Below, one piece after another: positions 34,500-48,775 of a stretch of DNA of 64,000 bases. The translations under genes were made by a program, and so were the position numbers. Each line of letters starts with the position of its first letter. Position 1 is the first letter of the stretch. The DNA is from Caenorhabditis elegans (lineage: Eukaryota > Nematoda > Chromadorea > Rhabditida > Rhabditidae). Where the stretch lies: contig NC_003279.8 in assembly GCF_000002985.6 (NCBI RefSeq), positions 5,952,001 through 6,016,000 on the forward strand. Reading direction: 5' to 3'. The notes under the pieces are model-generated. The model was not told the DNA's origin and made no database searches. It saw only the letters and a program-made list of their open reading frames with translations.

Positions 34500-37400
34500 A
34501 TGGATTCTTCGGAACCTTCATGTTCTGCACACAATTTTCAACCGGGTGATTTGATTTGGGCAAAAATGAAAGGATTCCCGCCGTGGCCAGCAAAGGTGTG
34601 TTATTGATTTTACGCTCGTTGTCCATGAATTTGGAAAATATCCCTTCACTGACGTGGAGAATATAGTTTTGATAGTTTCAAATTTTCTGATATTCGTGAG
34701 TAAATATATAATAAAATTCAGGTGTTGGAACGGAGTGAAGATGCACCTGCCAGACGAATTCCAGTTATGTTTTTTGGAACATTAGAGACTTCTTTCATGA
34801 AACCAAATGATCTTTCGGATTATTTACCAAATCGATTGATCCATGAGATTCCAAGGAAACAGAAAGATTTCAATAAGGCTGTTCAAGAGATTCGAAAAGC
34901 TGCGGGCTTGCAAACTGACGCTGATGAGATTAATTTTCCAACAATAGAAAGGAAGAGTCCGCCGAGTTCTCCAACTGCGACAGGAAGAAAAAGACAAACA
35001 AGTGGAAGGTTCCTGGATGCAATTATGGCCGGAGCTGATCCGGTGAAAATGAGAGGAACAAGATCTGGAAGCGCATCGACAAAGTTAGTTTTATCAATAA
35101 AATTGCCAATTGGAAGGGCCGTAGTTTTTAAAACTTGAAAACTACTGTCGATTCACATTCAAACTTTAAAAAAATGTTTCTCGCTGTATTGCATGTTATA
35201 ATTTTTTCAAAAGACTGCAAAATTTGATTTAAGAAAAGCTAGAAAACCCCGTATACTCGAAATTTTAATTTTTCATAATCTGGAAATAATAATAATACAT
35301 TTTTTAAAAGTAAATCGAATTAGAATAATTGAAAAACTAATTTTATTTAGGACCCGTTCTCGTGCGTCTAGCAATGCTTCTGCTTCAAAATTGCTGAGAG
35401 ATATGATGAGAAAAGAACGACAAAGATTGAATAGTGAAAGTTCGACGGGATCAAGAAGAAAACTTTTGAACAATGCACTTTTGGGTGGAGGTGGTGCACC
35501 TTCAACATCCGATGCATTTGGCAATGATTATGCCGATTCAACAGACTTCAATGCACTTTTCGGTGATGCTATTCTTGGTAATTTCGAGTTGAATGATGAT
35601 ACAAAATCTTGGAAATCAAAGAGATCTCGTGGAAGCTCAAAAGTTTTTGATGATCTTTTTGGTCGATCCCGAAATCGTTCCGGAAGTGCTTCTGGTAGAA
35701 GATCTCGAATGATATCACTTTCTGGATTTTCTGGAGTTTCCGATATGTTTGATGAGCTTTTCAATAATCCAGGAGATATTGATAGTCACGCAGATCAGCT
35801 TATGCTTACTCTTAATAATATGCCTTCTGATGGTTCTATTGATAGACCATTGTCTCCTGAAATGCTGAATCCAATACTACAGGCGGCAGTTGAATTTTGT
35901 GATCGTTGTGGATATGAATGTCGATTAACCAATGGAAGTTGGAAATGTAATTCAAGTCATTGTGGAGCAATTAAAACTCAAGGAAGTGCATCCGTAGCTG
36001 CCGCTCGTGGAATTATTGATCAACCTATTCGTATGCCAAACCTGGAAATAAAAACGGAATGCCTTAGTGATACTAGTGCTGAAAAATCATCACTTCCTGC
36101 AAAAAGAGCACGGAAACCGAAACGGAACTCAGACGATGATGATTCCATTGACGAAGAAGCTGCAAGAAGAGCAAATTCTATTAATAAAAAAAAGAAAAGG
36201 GTTCAGGTAAGACACGTTTCACAAATTTGTAAGATGTAAGGCTTTTTCGCTACATAAAAAAGAGTATTGGCTGAATATAACTGTAAAACATTCATAAATT
36301 TCAGAATTTAAAAAATCAAATTTTTGAAACGCGATTTTTCAATTTCGGCTATCAGCAAATTCTCTGTTTGAATTTGCTCCACAATGAGTCATAGCCAAAA
36401 TCGAAAAAGCGCGTTTTTAAGAGGTGGATTTTTTTTGTGGTTTTTGTGAATTTGAGACTATTTTTGGATTTTATTGCACCTTAGTCAAAACTTTTCTGAA
36501 AGATTGAAGAAATGATAAAACGTAGAAATATTTTATAAACTTTTCCAGTTGTTTTCGCTCATTACGATAACGCAACATTTGAAAAAAAAACCAATATGAG
36601 ATACCAAAAACTATTTTATTTAAGGTTCTCTCTCCACGATCTCGATCACACAGTCCAATTCCACAGATAACTCCATCAACTTCTACAGGTCTTTTGGGTC
36701 GATCAAATTCTCCGTTGTCAAGCTCTCTTCGTATTCGTGATAGAGCTCGTCCTAAACATTAGTAAGTTCCCTATTACTTGCTATTAAAATATATGGCAGT
36801 GATGCGTCAACACTGATAAAGTGGTTACAGCAAAGTGGAAAAGACACCTCCAATCTCAGCAAGTGGACATAGACATTGTGTTAATTGTAATGGACAAGTG
36901 AGACCACAAATGTGTGGTGGAAATCGGCATAGGTAAGATTTCCTACAAAATATCAACAAAAAATGAATTTAATTTCTTTGATGCTCTTTTCTTATGTTTC
37001 TTATTTCAGATGGCGTTGTGTTGATAAAAAATGTCGAAAATGGTACGGATGGGTCCGCTCACATGAAGAAATACCAAAAAATACAGGACGAAAGAAAATG
37101 ACAACATTCAAATCACCTATCACCAAGCCAATGAAACTGATGAAACCGAAAAAAGGTAATTTAAATTTTGAAAGTTGTGAATCGAAGTTGACAAAGTTTT
37201 CAGAAGAAGAAGATGATGGATATCCTTCATTGAAACGAAAAGTTGGACGTCCCTCTAAAAATGATATCAAAATTCGATTAAAAATGCAAAAAGAAGTTGA
37301 AGAAAAGCAAGCAGCTGTAAATGCTGCACGAGCTTCTCAAATGGCGCTTGATGCTGCTGCAACATCGTCTGTTCCACAACAAAGAAGAAAGTATACGAAA

Positions 37401-38342
37401 AGGAAGAAGGATGGTTTGGGTGCAGGAACTGGAGGAAAAAATAGAGATTATAGTCCATTTGAGGATGATGTTAAGAAAAGATGTACGTTTTTTGTCCTCT
37501 AAATGTTTAACGATAGTGATCAATCAGAAACTAGCGTGTTATCGAGAAAAAAAAATTTTCAAAAAATTAACCATAAAATTCAATTTTTTAAAGATCAAAT
37601 TTTGGGTTGAAAGGCATAACAAAACACATAAGAAAATAAATAAATTTATTCTGAAAAAGAGAAATTACCCAAATTTCAAGAGATTTTTCGAAATATCGAA
37701 AAAAAAACAATTTTTTTGTTGATTTTTTCAATTTTTAGAACATCGAAAATTGTAGATTCTTTTCGAATAAAATTGTATGTGTTCTGTTTTTGCTGATAAA
37801 ATTGAATTTTTTTGTAAATTTTCTGAAATTTGTTTTCAATTTATCGGTTGTCTTTAAAAACCTCAAAAAATCGGATTTTTTTCGACGGCGCCCATGATCT
37901 AAAAGATTTTTGAATACTTTCTTTTCTTCAGCGACATCTCCTCTCAATGATCGTTCCGCATCATATCGACCGTGTGCAATGGAGAAACGTGCAAGATGGT
38001 GGACTGGAGAGAAAAGGAGAGTCGATGCATCACCAGAACGAGAATTCGGAACAACTCCCGCTGATTCTGCAGCTGCATTTCGAATGATGGCTCATGCTGT
38101 ACGGTCTGCTGCTGTTACAAGGTACCAACCTGAATTTGAAGTTTTATAAATCGTTAAATATTTCCAGAGCTGATGAAGTTGGTACTGTAAATGGTTCACT
38201 TGATCTTCTAATGGATTCTCTTCTTGGATCAATAGGACCACTTCTTGCAAATTTGACAAAACTTCCAGTATTTCAAGGAGATCAGGAACTAGCTCAACAG
38301 CTATGGAATGCATCGGCTGTTCATATTCCAACATTTCAATAA
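34500..38342 (+). CDS. PWWP-domain protein with Cys clusters and AT-hook, likely chromatin-associated
   Basis: Eight exons (34500-34595, 34722-35083, 35351-36206, 36625-36761, 36831-36932, 37010-37482, 37932-38121, 38168-38342) give 796 residues with perfect phase. Residues about 13-95 form a PWWP domain ([21 protein letters not shown], with PPWP as the variant core; then RIPVMFFGT), which binds methylated histone tails and DNA. Near residue 336 is a CxxC-type cluster (CDRCGYEC...KCNSSHC). Near 499-530 there is a second cluster ([16 protein letters not shown], then [14 protein letters not shown]), both zinc-ribbon-like. An AT-hook-like KRKVGRPSK is near residue 593, amid Lys-rich sequence. 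An AATAAA lies near 38558. The combination suggests a nuclear chromatin reader. I do not recognise a gene name. Confidence 0.88.
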
Positions 38343-38744
38343 AAGCAGCTAAAAATGCTAAAAAAAGGTGCTAAATATTGAAAATCCTTCGACCATTTTC
38401 TCTCATTATAATGTCTCAGATTTGTATCATTGTTATAATCATTTAGATATCAACTAGTATTATTAATTTTCTCAATTGTCTTTTTTTTGTATTAGCCGAC
38501 TGTCTACGTTCACTACCTCATTGTTCAATGGTTTTTCTCTCACTGTCAGTACAAAACTAATAAATTTTACTGTTCCCCTATAAAAAACTGTGTTTTTTTA
38601 TAAAATACAATTATTATGTATGGATTCAAGGCTCGTGAGTTTATTTTCGAAAAAGGCAACTTGCTAGAGAAGAAAATTCATCGATTTTCAAATTAGCCAG
38701 TTTTATCAGAAATTGAAAGAAATGAAGAATTTGTTTTCAGAAAA

Positions 38745-40628
38745 ATGACATCAGTTTATGAAAGTCTTTTATCAGACTATCCAGACAAAGGAGTAATTGG
38801 AAAACCTGAGGTATTAAAATTAATTCTGAATTTTAAAAAAATTGAAAAAAAAAAGAAATTCTCATCGATTTTGCACTTAAAACACACTTTTTTTTCAAAT
38901 TAAAAATTGCTAAGAACAAAAAAAAAGAACTTTGGATTTATCTTAAAGCCGTAAAAAGTTTGAGCCCAAAACGCAAGTACAAAAATGTTCAAAAAAAGGT
39001 ATAATAGAATTATCCCTTTTCGCCAAAAAAAAACTTTGAATAATCACATTTTATAAAATACAAAAAAAAAATGAAATCTGCAAAATACAAAACCGTTTCG
39101 AGTAAGAAAAGATTTTTTAAACACAATAGTATAATATTTCTTATTCAAAATTTTCAGATCCGAGACACTGAAACTGAAATAATTGAGAAACTCCGCACTT
39201 TGTACAACCATTTCGTCCAAGCTAAACAAACCGGAAAACCAATTTTTGTTCTTATCGGAGCCGGTGTGAGCACTGGATCGAAACTTCCAGATTTTCGAGG
39301 AAAACAAGGCGTTTGGACATTACAAGCTGAAGGAAAACATGCAGAAGGAGTGGACTTTCAAGTTGTACGTTGTTTAATAAAAAAAAAACATTTCTTAAAT
39401 ATAAATAAAAATTTTGACAGGCTCGTCCCGGAGTCTCACACAAATCAATATTGGCACTTCACAAGGCGGGTTACATCAAAACGATAATCACACAGAATGT
39501 TGATGGATTGGATCGAAAAGTCGGGATTCCAGTTGAAGATCTCATTGAAGTACATGGAAATTTATTTCTAGAAGTCTGTCAATCATGTTTTAGGTATATT
39601 TTAAAAATCAATCCACGGAAAACTCGACCATCTTCATAAAATGAGTTAGGTGCATTCTCTCAAAAATCGGTTCGGTGGAACTATTGAAAACCCATCCAAG
39701 TCTATTGTAAGTTTCAAGTTTCAAAAAGATCTAACGTGAAAAATAAAGAAAAAAGGTTCTTATTTTTCTAGCTCACTTCACAAAAACCGCCGTCTAAATT
39801 CTGACAATTTTAAAACAAACGGAATATATAGTATAAAACTTTAGCATCAAATATTAGAATCAATTAATTTACAAGAACATTTTTTGGAAAAGTCTTAAAC
39901 TTTTCTCATCGAAAGTGTTAAATATATTGTTTTACAGTGAATATGTACGAGAGGAAATTGTAATGAGTGTTGGCCTGTGTCCAACTGGTCGTAATTGTGA
40001 AGGAAACAAACGAACCGGGCGATCGTGTCGTGGTAAACTTCGTGATGCAACTCTCGATTGGGATACAGAAATCAGTTTAAATCATTTGGACAGAATCCGA
40101 AAAGCATGGAAACAAACATCTCATCTTCTTTGTATTGGAACATCACTTGAAATTATTCCAATGGGATCTCTACCACTTGATGCAAAATCAAAAGGAATTA
40201 AAACAACTACAATTAATTATCAGGAAACTGCACATGTATGTTCATTCTTCCATTCGCAAAGTTTTCGTTGCGGCGATAGGGATTTTACTTTAAAATACGC
40301 AGATTTGTCCTAAATGTCCAAAAAATAATTTCAAAAAGTTTGAGAAAAACCACTGGTTTCGGCTCCCTATCTGAATCAATTTCTATCATGAAATTCAGGA
40401 CCATTCTACGTATTTTAAAATTCCCGTCGGCGCTATTCCAATTTTAAATTCTCTTGAAGCTTCGTATATTTTAATGATTTTCCTTTTTTTCAGGAAAAAA
40501 TCGTGGAAACTGCAATTCATGCTGACGTTAAACTTATTCTTTACTCATTATGCAATGCACTTGGAGTGAATGTTGATCTTGGAGATGATCTACCGGATGA
40601 AGTGCCTATTCCATTGAAAATTAGCTAA
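38745..40628 (+). CDS. sir-2.4: SIR2-family NAD-dependent deacylase, SIRT6/7-like
   Basis: Five exons (38745-38810, 39158-39364, 39421-39593, 39938-40235, 40494-40628) give 292 residues. Class IV sirtuin motifs appear in order: GAGVSTGSKLPDFRG with GVWT (NAD-binding), TQNVDGL, IEVHGN with the catalytic His (about residue 136), CQSC and then CEGNKRTGRSCRGKLRDATLDW (zinc-binding pairs), and GTSLEIIPMGSLP. No catalytic or zinc residue is missing. SIR-2.4 is a nuclear SIRT6/7-like protein reported to act in stress responses through DAF-16. The ATG is 4 bases after a TTGTTTTCAG site. The start lies about 400 bp after the stop codon of the PWWP gene on the same strand, compatible with a downstream position in an operon. 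Confidence 0.96.
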
Positions 40629-41300
40629 AACTGAATTATAATTGAATTATATAAATAATTAATTTTGGATTTCGTGTTTTTATTAAAAATTGATTGGGAG
40701 ACAGCTGTAAGAGAGAAGACTAATCAAATCACAATTTTTGTTTGTTGTATAAAACATTTTTGGGAAAAGAACAAGAAAAATGGAAGAGTGGTGGATAAAA
40801 AGCGAATTTTTTCAAAAAATTCAGATTTTTGAGAATAAAATCTTTTGAATAAAAAGAAGAAAGGGTGCGGTGTGGGGAGGATCACAAGTGGGTTCTTCGA
40901 AGAAAAATTGCATCTGCTGAGGGGAAAACTTGATAAAATCGATAAAGCTAGAGTTCAATAATAAATCAAATGAAACAACTACGACACCCTGCTGTAAGTT
41001 TCTGGGTATTTTCCAGAATAAAAAATTATACAAAATTTGATGAAACGGGGGGATTTCTATATATTTATGAATTTCTTTGTAATAAATTCATTATTAACTA
41101 TTGGAGGGACGGGGCTGTGTGTGGAGTAAAACCAAAATAAACCGATTGAGATGAATGAGAATATAGAACAAAAGAAAATAAGTTGATGGGACAAGGAAAA
41201 GAAAGAAAATATACACATAAGTTGGAGAGAGGGTGGGAGAGTTAAAAAAAAGAAATGCAGACGAGGTGATTTTATTCTAGATTTGGATACGTCACGACAT
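40629..41300. other. convergent 3' intergenic region
   Basis: Space between the 3' ends of sir-2.4 (+) and unc-94 (-), AT-rich with several AATAAA-like signals. No gene is visible. Confidence 0.5.
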
Positions 41301-44300
41301 TCAGACATTCGGATCTTTTCCCAATCGACGCAGACGTACTGTAAAATATTAATTTATTGATACTGTACGGTGAGTATTTTATCTTTCGTATTACTGCCAA
41401 AACATAACTGTCACTCAAGAAAAGCATTTTGCAAGCCCGCGGCGCGGTTTGATATATGTCGAATTACGGAAGATACTCCACACGGACAAGTGATTTTTTT
41501 TTCGGCATTTAAAAATTTTTTGACTACTTCTCTCTTTTTGAACTACTTTTTAAAACGTTTTTTATATTTAAAATTAAACAATTAAAGGTAAAGAATAAAT
41601 TGACAGACCGGTAATACTTATTTTAAATTTTCAAAATCTTTTCTTTAAGTATTTTTATACATTTTAAATTAATCAATATTTCTTTAAAATCCCTCAATTT
41701 TAGTTCTCGTTCTTTTTTCTTTTCCGAGGTCAGGTGTCACACATTTTCAATTTTTCCCCAAGCGGCTTCCCCCTCTAGCGAAAAGTTTAAAGTCAGCCGA
41801 ATATGAAGGAGGCGACTGATAAAAACAGCTGATTTTTCTATGATTTTGTCGAAAAAAAAATAGAACAGACGTACATTGAGTGGTGACGTAAAGGAAGAAC
41901 ACTTTGGAGAAAAGCACAAAGGTCAAAATTATTAAAATTTAGTTTTTTTCGGTTTCGGATCCACAGTCCAACTCATATTTGAGTTTTTTTTTTAAATGAA
42001 ATACAGTCAAATTACGATCAGGATATATTTTTATAAAATAACAAACCTCTTTCATAATTCCTTTCCAATGCTTCTGAAACTCGATGTCTTGCTTCCATTG
42101 AAGCAAATGAAATTCCCACTCGAAGCAGTGATTCATTTTCTTCAATTGCCATCATCATATCCATTTCTACTTGATTTCCGAGCACAGATTGCCGCTGAAA
42201 ATGTTTTGTAAATAGACTTGAAAAGCACGAGTTTTTATTTTGTTTTTATTATCGTTTCGCCAAAAAAAAATCTGAATTGTCTTAAATATTTCAAAATTTT
42301 GTTAAAATGTCATAGTTTTAGCAAAATGGAAAATGTTTTTAAAAAATGAAACTTTTGCAAAATCTATAGCATTCTTGCTATGTAAATAAATAAGAAGTGA
42401 CTAAAATTGGAGAATCGTAGAAAATTTGTTTTTTTTAAGTCGATTTCCAAAATTATAAAAGGAAAAAAGGAATCATTGGACCATAAATATACTTTTTTTT
42501 AATTGTTTCAACTTATTTTTTATTGGATCATTTTAGCACCACATGAAATAATTGTCAAACATTTCCTAGACTCTTCCCTCAACTATATTGTTCCTGTGTT
42601 TCGTATGATTTAACGCGAAACGTGTAAAAATCTCATATGACACCACGGCGAGCACTTGTTAGGTAAACAAGTTGAAAGAGAAACAAAAAAAAGAAAAAGA
42701 GTGATGTTCTAAATATAAGCACAGAAGTGTTTTGTTTATTTTGTAGATCACAACAAAATAAATAAATACGTACGACTACAGTAACCAGATAGTGTTTTCT
42801 AGAGTACTGTAGAAAATCGGATTTCAAAAACTTGATGCGAATGGGTAGCAAAACTTGAATAAAATTAGAATTTACCCAAATTGAAAATTTTTCAAAGATA
42901 AAAAAAACAACAAATACCTGATTATCTGCTTTAAATTCAACAATTGATTGTGTCACAAGTGTTGATCGCAGCAATCGAGCCAATAATTCAGGAGTCAGGA
43001 AATTGGATTCAACATTCAGAACACGAAGGGATGGTGATGTTTCGATAAGCTCAATGAGTCCCTGGAAAATATGAGAATTCGTTTTTTTTTATCAGATGAC
43101 AAATACTATTTTAGAAAAAAATTAAAATGTTCAAGATTGCTATGGAATTGAGAAATTATTTCACAAATCAATGCAATATCTTTCAACTCGATAAATTTTT
43201 AAAAAATTTTGTTTTAAAAAACTCACTCTCGCTTCAGAATCCGAAATCGCTGTGTTGGCCAATGAAAACTTTTCAATATGTTTACTGTTGCATGCCGCCT
43301 CGATCAGTGATCGAATACGTTCCTGAAGTTTGGATATTTTTTCAAATTTCTGATTTGGAAAAAATATCTAACAAACCTTCGACACTCGTTTCATATTGTT
43401 AATATTAACCTCCTTCAAGTCTGTATCGTCTTCTCGTAACCGGCTGAAAGTTGGAAACATAGTTTAGAAATGTTTAGAACTTGAAAATTTTTCAAGAGAA
43501 AGTCCAGGGAACCAGAGATTTGAAATATTTCAGGGCAAAACAAAAACGTGGTTTTTTTTTAAATTTTTTAAGCTGATTATTAACGCGAATTGAACAATAA
43601 AATCTATTTTTTAAATTCGTTTTTTCCTATTAAAACATTTAAAAACTCACTTAATACATGATTCAACATCAGTATCATTATCAGGCTCATCGGGAACAAT
43701 ACGTGGAACATATGATTGCATAATTCCATTAAATGTCGTTCCTGTCGACTCATCTTGTGTTTTTCCTTTTAGTGCATTATAATATTGTGGTTGATTGAGC
43801 ACATTGTGCATACCTGTAATTAATTAATTAATAGGAAATTTAAGATTATTTCAAAAAGAAAAAACGTAATATTAAAATTAAATCTTAAACAAACCCAAAA
43901 TTCCAGCCAAATCAACGAGATCCTTTTCAGGGGCAGTTACAAGAGCACACTCGAGCTCTTCTTCATCATCATCCAAATCAATTTCAATTGGCATCTCCAT
44001 TTTACCATTTTCAGGTTCTTCTGAATTCCGTCCACTATCACTATCATACACTTTTCCACGTTTTTGTCCAGGCGTATAGGGGCACACATCTTCCCAATCT
44101 TTTTCGGTTTTAGCCTTATCTTCCAGGAATTTTAGTAAATTATCTCGTTTGTAAGGTCCCGTTGGTTCTTTGTCTGTTTGATCACGACAACGTTGGGAAG
44201 GAGGAAGCATTGAATTCTGGAAATTGAGAATTTACATTTTATTTTAAATAACAAATTTTATTTTTCCTGGCGCTCTGATTTGGGAAAATATTTTCTATGT

Positions 44301-47300
44301 TTCATAGACATTTTATTCGTTTTAGTTAGAACTTTTTTGATAAATAAATAACTCATTTTGACTACATTTTTCCGATTTTTGAAAAAGGACACATTTTGAT
44401 TAAATTTTTTTCTGAAACAAAAACACCTTTTGAATGAAAATTATTCAACGACACCCTGGATTCTGATTAAAATTATGAAAAAATCTTAAAAGTTTTATTT
44501 CAATAATTATAGCATAGAATGCACTTTGATTGACCCTTCAGAATTAATTTGAATTATATCATTTCAGAATACCCTTGATCACTGTTATAGTGAAACAATT
44601 TTTGAACTTTCAGACACCTTAAGGCTCTCGCACTTTGTGATCATTGTCATCACCTTCCTTCTCCAAACAATTGGACAAAGTTCACAACTCTTACTTTTGC
44701 CTTGTTAACCAATTCCCCCTTCCAAACAAATGTGCTGCCCAACTTTTCTTCTCGTTCATCTTCTAAACGAAAGTTAAACAGCAATCCCAATGGTGGGGGT
44801 GGTCTCTCTTCAAGGTTTCCGCAAATAAAATTGTGTGTTTGTAAGTGTATCTGTCTTTATGTGTATGTGTACAAGTGTAGGAGATGAGGAAAGGAGGAAG
44901 GACATAAATTTGCGATCGGTTTTTTTTATATTCATTGGATCACAATGCATGTGCACAATGTGCAGTGTTTTAGTGGTAATAATCTGATGGAAAGTTGAAG
45001 GAAGTGGTTTTTTGACGAATCTAGTATTATAGTCAAGAGCTTGCGATAGATCAACTGACCGTGAGCATCTCTTTGGTTGAGACTATCACAAGACTTTTTG
45101 TGTGCACTTTTTGTGAACCTGGATCACGAAGAGCAGAGAATGAGCAAAGCTTTTAAAAATCATAGGTTACTGTAGTAATGCCAAAAGTTTGTTAATTGGT
45201 TCAAGGTAGACAATCCAAAAGCGAAAAAAAAGAACAAAAAACTACAAACATCCATAGGTTCTCATTCTAAATTATATTGTACTCTAGGGTCGATCTCATC
45301 ATGAGAAATTAACTTTTCATCAAAACCACTACTAAGAAAAATTGAAAATTTGCGCCATCATTAGGTTTTCCCCAATTTTTATTTCATTAGGATGTCAACT
45401 TTCATCGTCCATGCAATATCCCTCTGCTCACTCTATCTTTCCATGCTCCAGTGGAAAAAAACATCGGAGAAGCACAGAGGAACAACCGAGACACTCTCCC
45501 GAGAGGTCTTTTCCATCTTTAACCCAATAGAGAAGAGAATCAGAGAAGCGGATCTTCTCTCTCGGGCGGTACATCCTCATCGAGTGAGACTACCAACATC
45601 GTAGAGACTCAGATTATCCATATTCCCGGGAATCGAGTGTGTGGAGATGACGAGTTGAACAGAGAGGGAGAAGCTTTAGAGAGTGTGAGATAAAAGTGTA
45701 CACGTATGTGGACACTAGAGACAAGTCTCATGTGATAGAGCTGGAGAGGAAAAGAAAAATTGATCACACGTATGATTATTGATTGATTTATGTTTTGTTA
45801 ATTTTAATCTAAACATGGAAAAAGCACAGAAGAGAAACATCAAGCTGTGGTCTGGAAATTGCTAAACTGAAATAAGATCGTGTCAAACGTTCAGAAAAAA
45901 TCTCACTACGGCCTTAATTACAGACTTGAAATAGGTAAAAAACACCCTATGACATTTCTTTCGAAAACCCTACCAGCCTCTACAAAAATATTTAAAACTT
46001 GTGAAATCACATTGGAACTTTTTCAGCTTCTGTTATTCAAAATCTATGTATTTCAAAACATATATTCTTGACAAATCTTTTTTCTGTTTTATCATATTTC
46101 CTTCCAATTAAACATACGCCCTTCTACCGTACCTCAAGTGCCATTTTGCGTCATTCTGACTAACCGAAAAAATAAACAGAAAAACCTGCTGATCAATGCG
46201 CACCTTCTAAGGCATTTTTCACAAAGCTATTATTTACTTTAACACTGAGTTGCACAATTCAGGTATCTATAATTCAAATAGCTAAAGTTTAAATAACGAT
46301 AATTTGAAAACTAGGGGAAGCGGCTTTTTGGTCAAATTAATACATAAAGTAGGCAAAACTTAGCATGAAGAGCATTCTAGAGCTTCACAATAAATGTTCA
46401 AACTTATCTTCAAATTCAAAAATAGTAAATTTTTATGTTAATGTTTTTTAAAGCTTTTGCAAAAATTTTAGAATTTCAAAAAATTAGCTAGCTAACTGGC
46501 CTTGTTCTATATATAATTTATATAATTTGACTCTTTTAAAATTTTTGAAAATTTGAAATTATCGGGAAAAAACTCACATCAGGATCAAAATCATTGTTGA
46601 GATCCTCCAATTCATCAATCGATAAACTTGAAAGAAGGCCTTCAATATCATTATCCTCCAAATCCTGAATTAGTTTCCAGAGTTCTTCGTTTTTCAAAAA
46701 TTTCCTTACTTTTAATCCTTTATTGTAGACTTTTGAAGGTAGTTGAGTTCCCTGTTGACTATTCGCTGACGGTGCTGAGAAGGTCTTCTCTTCAGAATAG
46801 TAACTGAAAAATTATAGTTTTAACTTGACCTGCTTCAATGAATTTTTAATTGCTTACTACAAATAATTTTTAGTCTTTTTCATTTTTTGTAGTTTTAACA
46901 AATAATTATTTCGTCACATGTGAAATTATTTCTTAAATTCGATTATCAGAGATTTTTCCGATTTGCTTCACAATTTTTTAATAATATTTTTCAATTTTAC
47001 ATTCAATTTTTACCAATAAGTTCTAAAACTATCAGAAATTTCGGGTGTTCCTTAGTGCTTAGAGCTTATAAATTATTCCATTTTTTACACTAACCTATGA
47101 TAAATTCGTGATCTAGGAAACATGGGTGGTGGAGGCTCCATGTTACTCATAATTTCAGACAATAATTTTCAGAAAAAAAATTCAGAAAATAATAGTCTTG
47201 AATAAAAATTTGAAGCCGGCGAAAGATGGCGCAGCTGACTGAGAATGGGAAAGTGTCCCCCCGTGTGCGCACTTGAAAAGGCGAGATAGTACAGAGAGTG

Positions 47301-48774
47301 ATGGAGAGTGACGAGACAGTGAAACAACCAAAAAGAGGCGTGTTTTTTCTGCGTCTTCTACAAGACTGTACGTCTCTCGTGAATCGAAATATCTGCGTCT
47401 CTCACATTTATTTGTTATTTGTCGTTTTGTGTTGGCTCTGACCGAAATAAGTGTAAATATCTTTGCTATCAAATGGAATTTTTTTTTCCAAGTTTTTTGT
47501 TGGTTTGAGGAAAGAAGAATAAAAAAGTTTTTGAATTTGTTTAAAAGATTGTCCAATGTTGACTGACCGATTGGATGACAGTTCGTAACAGAAAGTAAAT
47601 GAACACGAAACAATTTACTTTTCAGATTTTTTAAAGGAAACCTCGGAGGAATTTCAAACGAAACTTCAAATTTTTAAAATTTTCTTTAAAAAATATTAAT
47701 TTTTCTCCAAAAATGAAAAAGGAAACAATAAACAAATGTTTGAAACCATGATTTTTGTACTTATTGGTCTCGTTCCTCAAAAAAGTTGTATATTGGCTCT
47801 TCGAACTTGAAATAAACGTTTTAAAAAATTTTAAGTCACTTTTCATCGCTCAGGTTGATTTTAGGATGTTTTGTGAACCTGAACAACTTGAGTGTTTTCA
47901 GAAATATGTTCTGAAGACAAAGTGTGAAAATTTTTAGATGAAATACTTTTCAGAATGTTTGCCTTATAACTTTTTAAAACATCAAGAAATTGCAAAAACC
48001 TATTTTGAAGCTGCTTTACGGAGCTCCAAAAAACATTTTTTAAATAAAACAATTTCAGATTTACTATTTTTCAGCTCTAAGAGCTCCTCTCTTTTTTGTA
48101 GGAACGTATTTTTCAAGCAAAATTCCAGATGACATAGTTTTTTAAATAATTTAAAAAAAAACACTTTTGTGTGGAAAAGAAGCTCAGAGTGCTCAATTTT
48201 TGATCTTGCTCGAACCTTATTTTCATTTTGAAATACTAAAACTGTTTTCTTTTTCAAAACTGTTCGGTAGATCATTTCCAAAATCTAAATTTCTCACTGA
48301 ATAAGTGCTGCTTGTGATAATATATCTCATGTGCCCTTGTCTTCGAAAATTGAGAGTAAAGGGGTCAGCTGTCCGGAGCACACTCACACATACACACATA
48401 GAAGCTTCGTGTATCACATTCCTACTGCATTTTCGCCGTTTTTTTTTTCTCGAGTTTTTCTTAGCGACAACGAAGAGTCTTAAAATGACAAGCGAACTGG
48501 AGAAATAAAAAGAGAAAAGGAAGGATATGATATGTGTGTGTGATAAGTGCTTGTGGTCTGACACCAATTTGAACTTTTCGGACATTTAAAATCTACAGGT
48601 CATGGGTCTCAAATTTCTGATGGTTTGAGCAATGAATATTTTAAATTTTCAGAATTCATAGAATACTTCAAATGTTGATTTTGAATCTTTTTCGATTGTT
48701 ATAGAATAACAAATTTTTAACATTTTTACTAAATTTAAAGAAATCATAACTTACTCAGTTTTAGCCTGACTCAT
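41301..48774 (-). CDS. unc-94: tropomodulin (actin pointed-end capping protein), two first exons
   Basis: Common exons: 46803-46578, 44216-43895, 43813-43651, 43443-43377, 43322-43227, 43061-42918, 42194-42047, 41338-41301. Alternative starts are 48774-48755 (MSQAKT, 407 residues in total) and 47150-47095 (MSNMEPPPPMFPRSR, 419 residues); both end in phase 2 and join exon YYSEEK in frame. Tropomodulin signatures are clear: LSIDELEDLNNDFDPDNSMLPPSQR at the N-terminal tropomyosin/actin-binding region, then acidic DLDDDEEELE, then the C-terminal leucine-rich-repeat capping domain (NVESNFLTPELLARLL, VEFKADNQ). It caps pointed ends of actin filaments with tropomyosin in body-wall muscle and epithelia. 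The introns after the first exons and between 46578 and 44216 are long (up to 2.4 kb), probably holding enhancers. The two start exons imply two promoters. Confidence 0.95.
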
Positions 48775-48775
48775 C

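Noticed and set aside
45392..45604. 70-residue frame in an unc-94 intron
   Set aside because: Short, no acceptor/donor support, pyrimidine-rich composition typical of intronic sequence.
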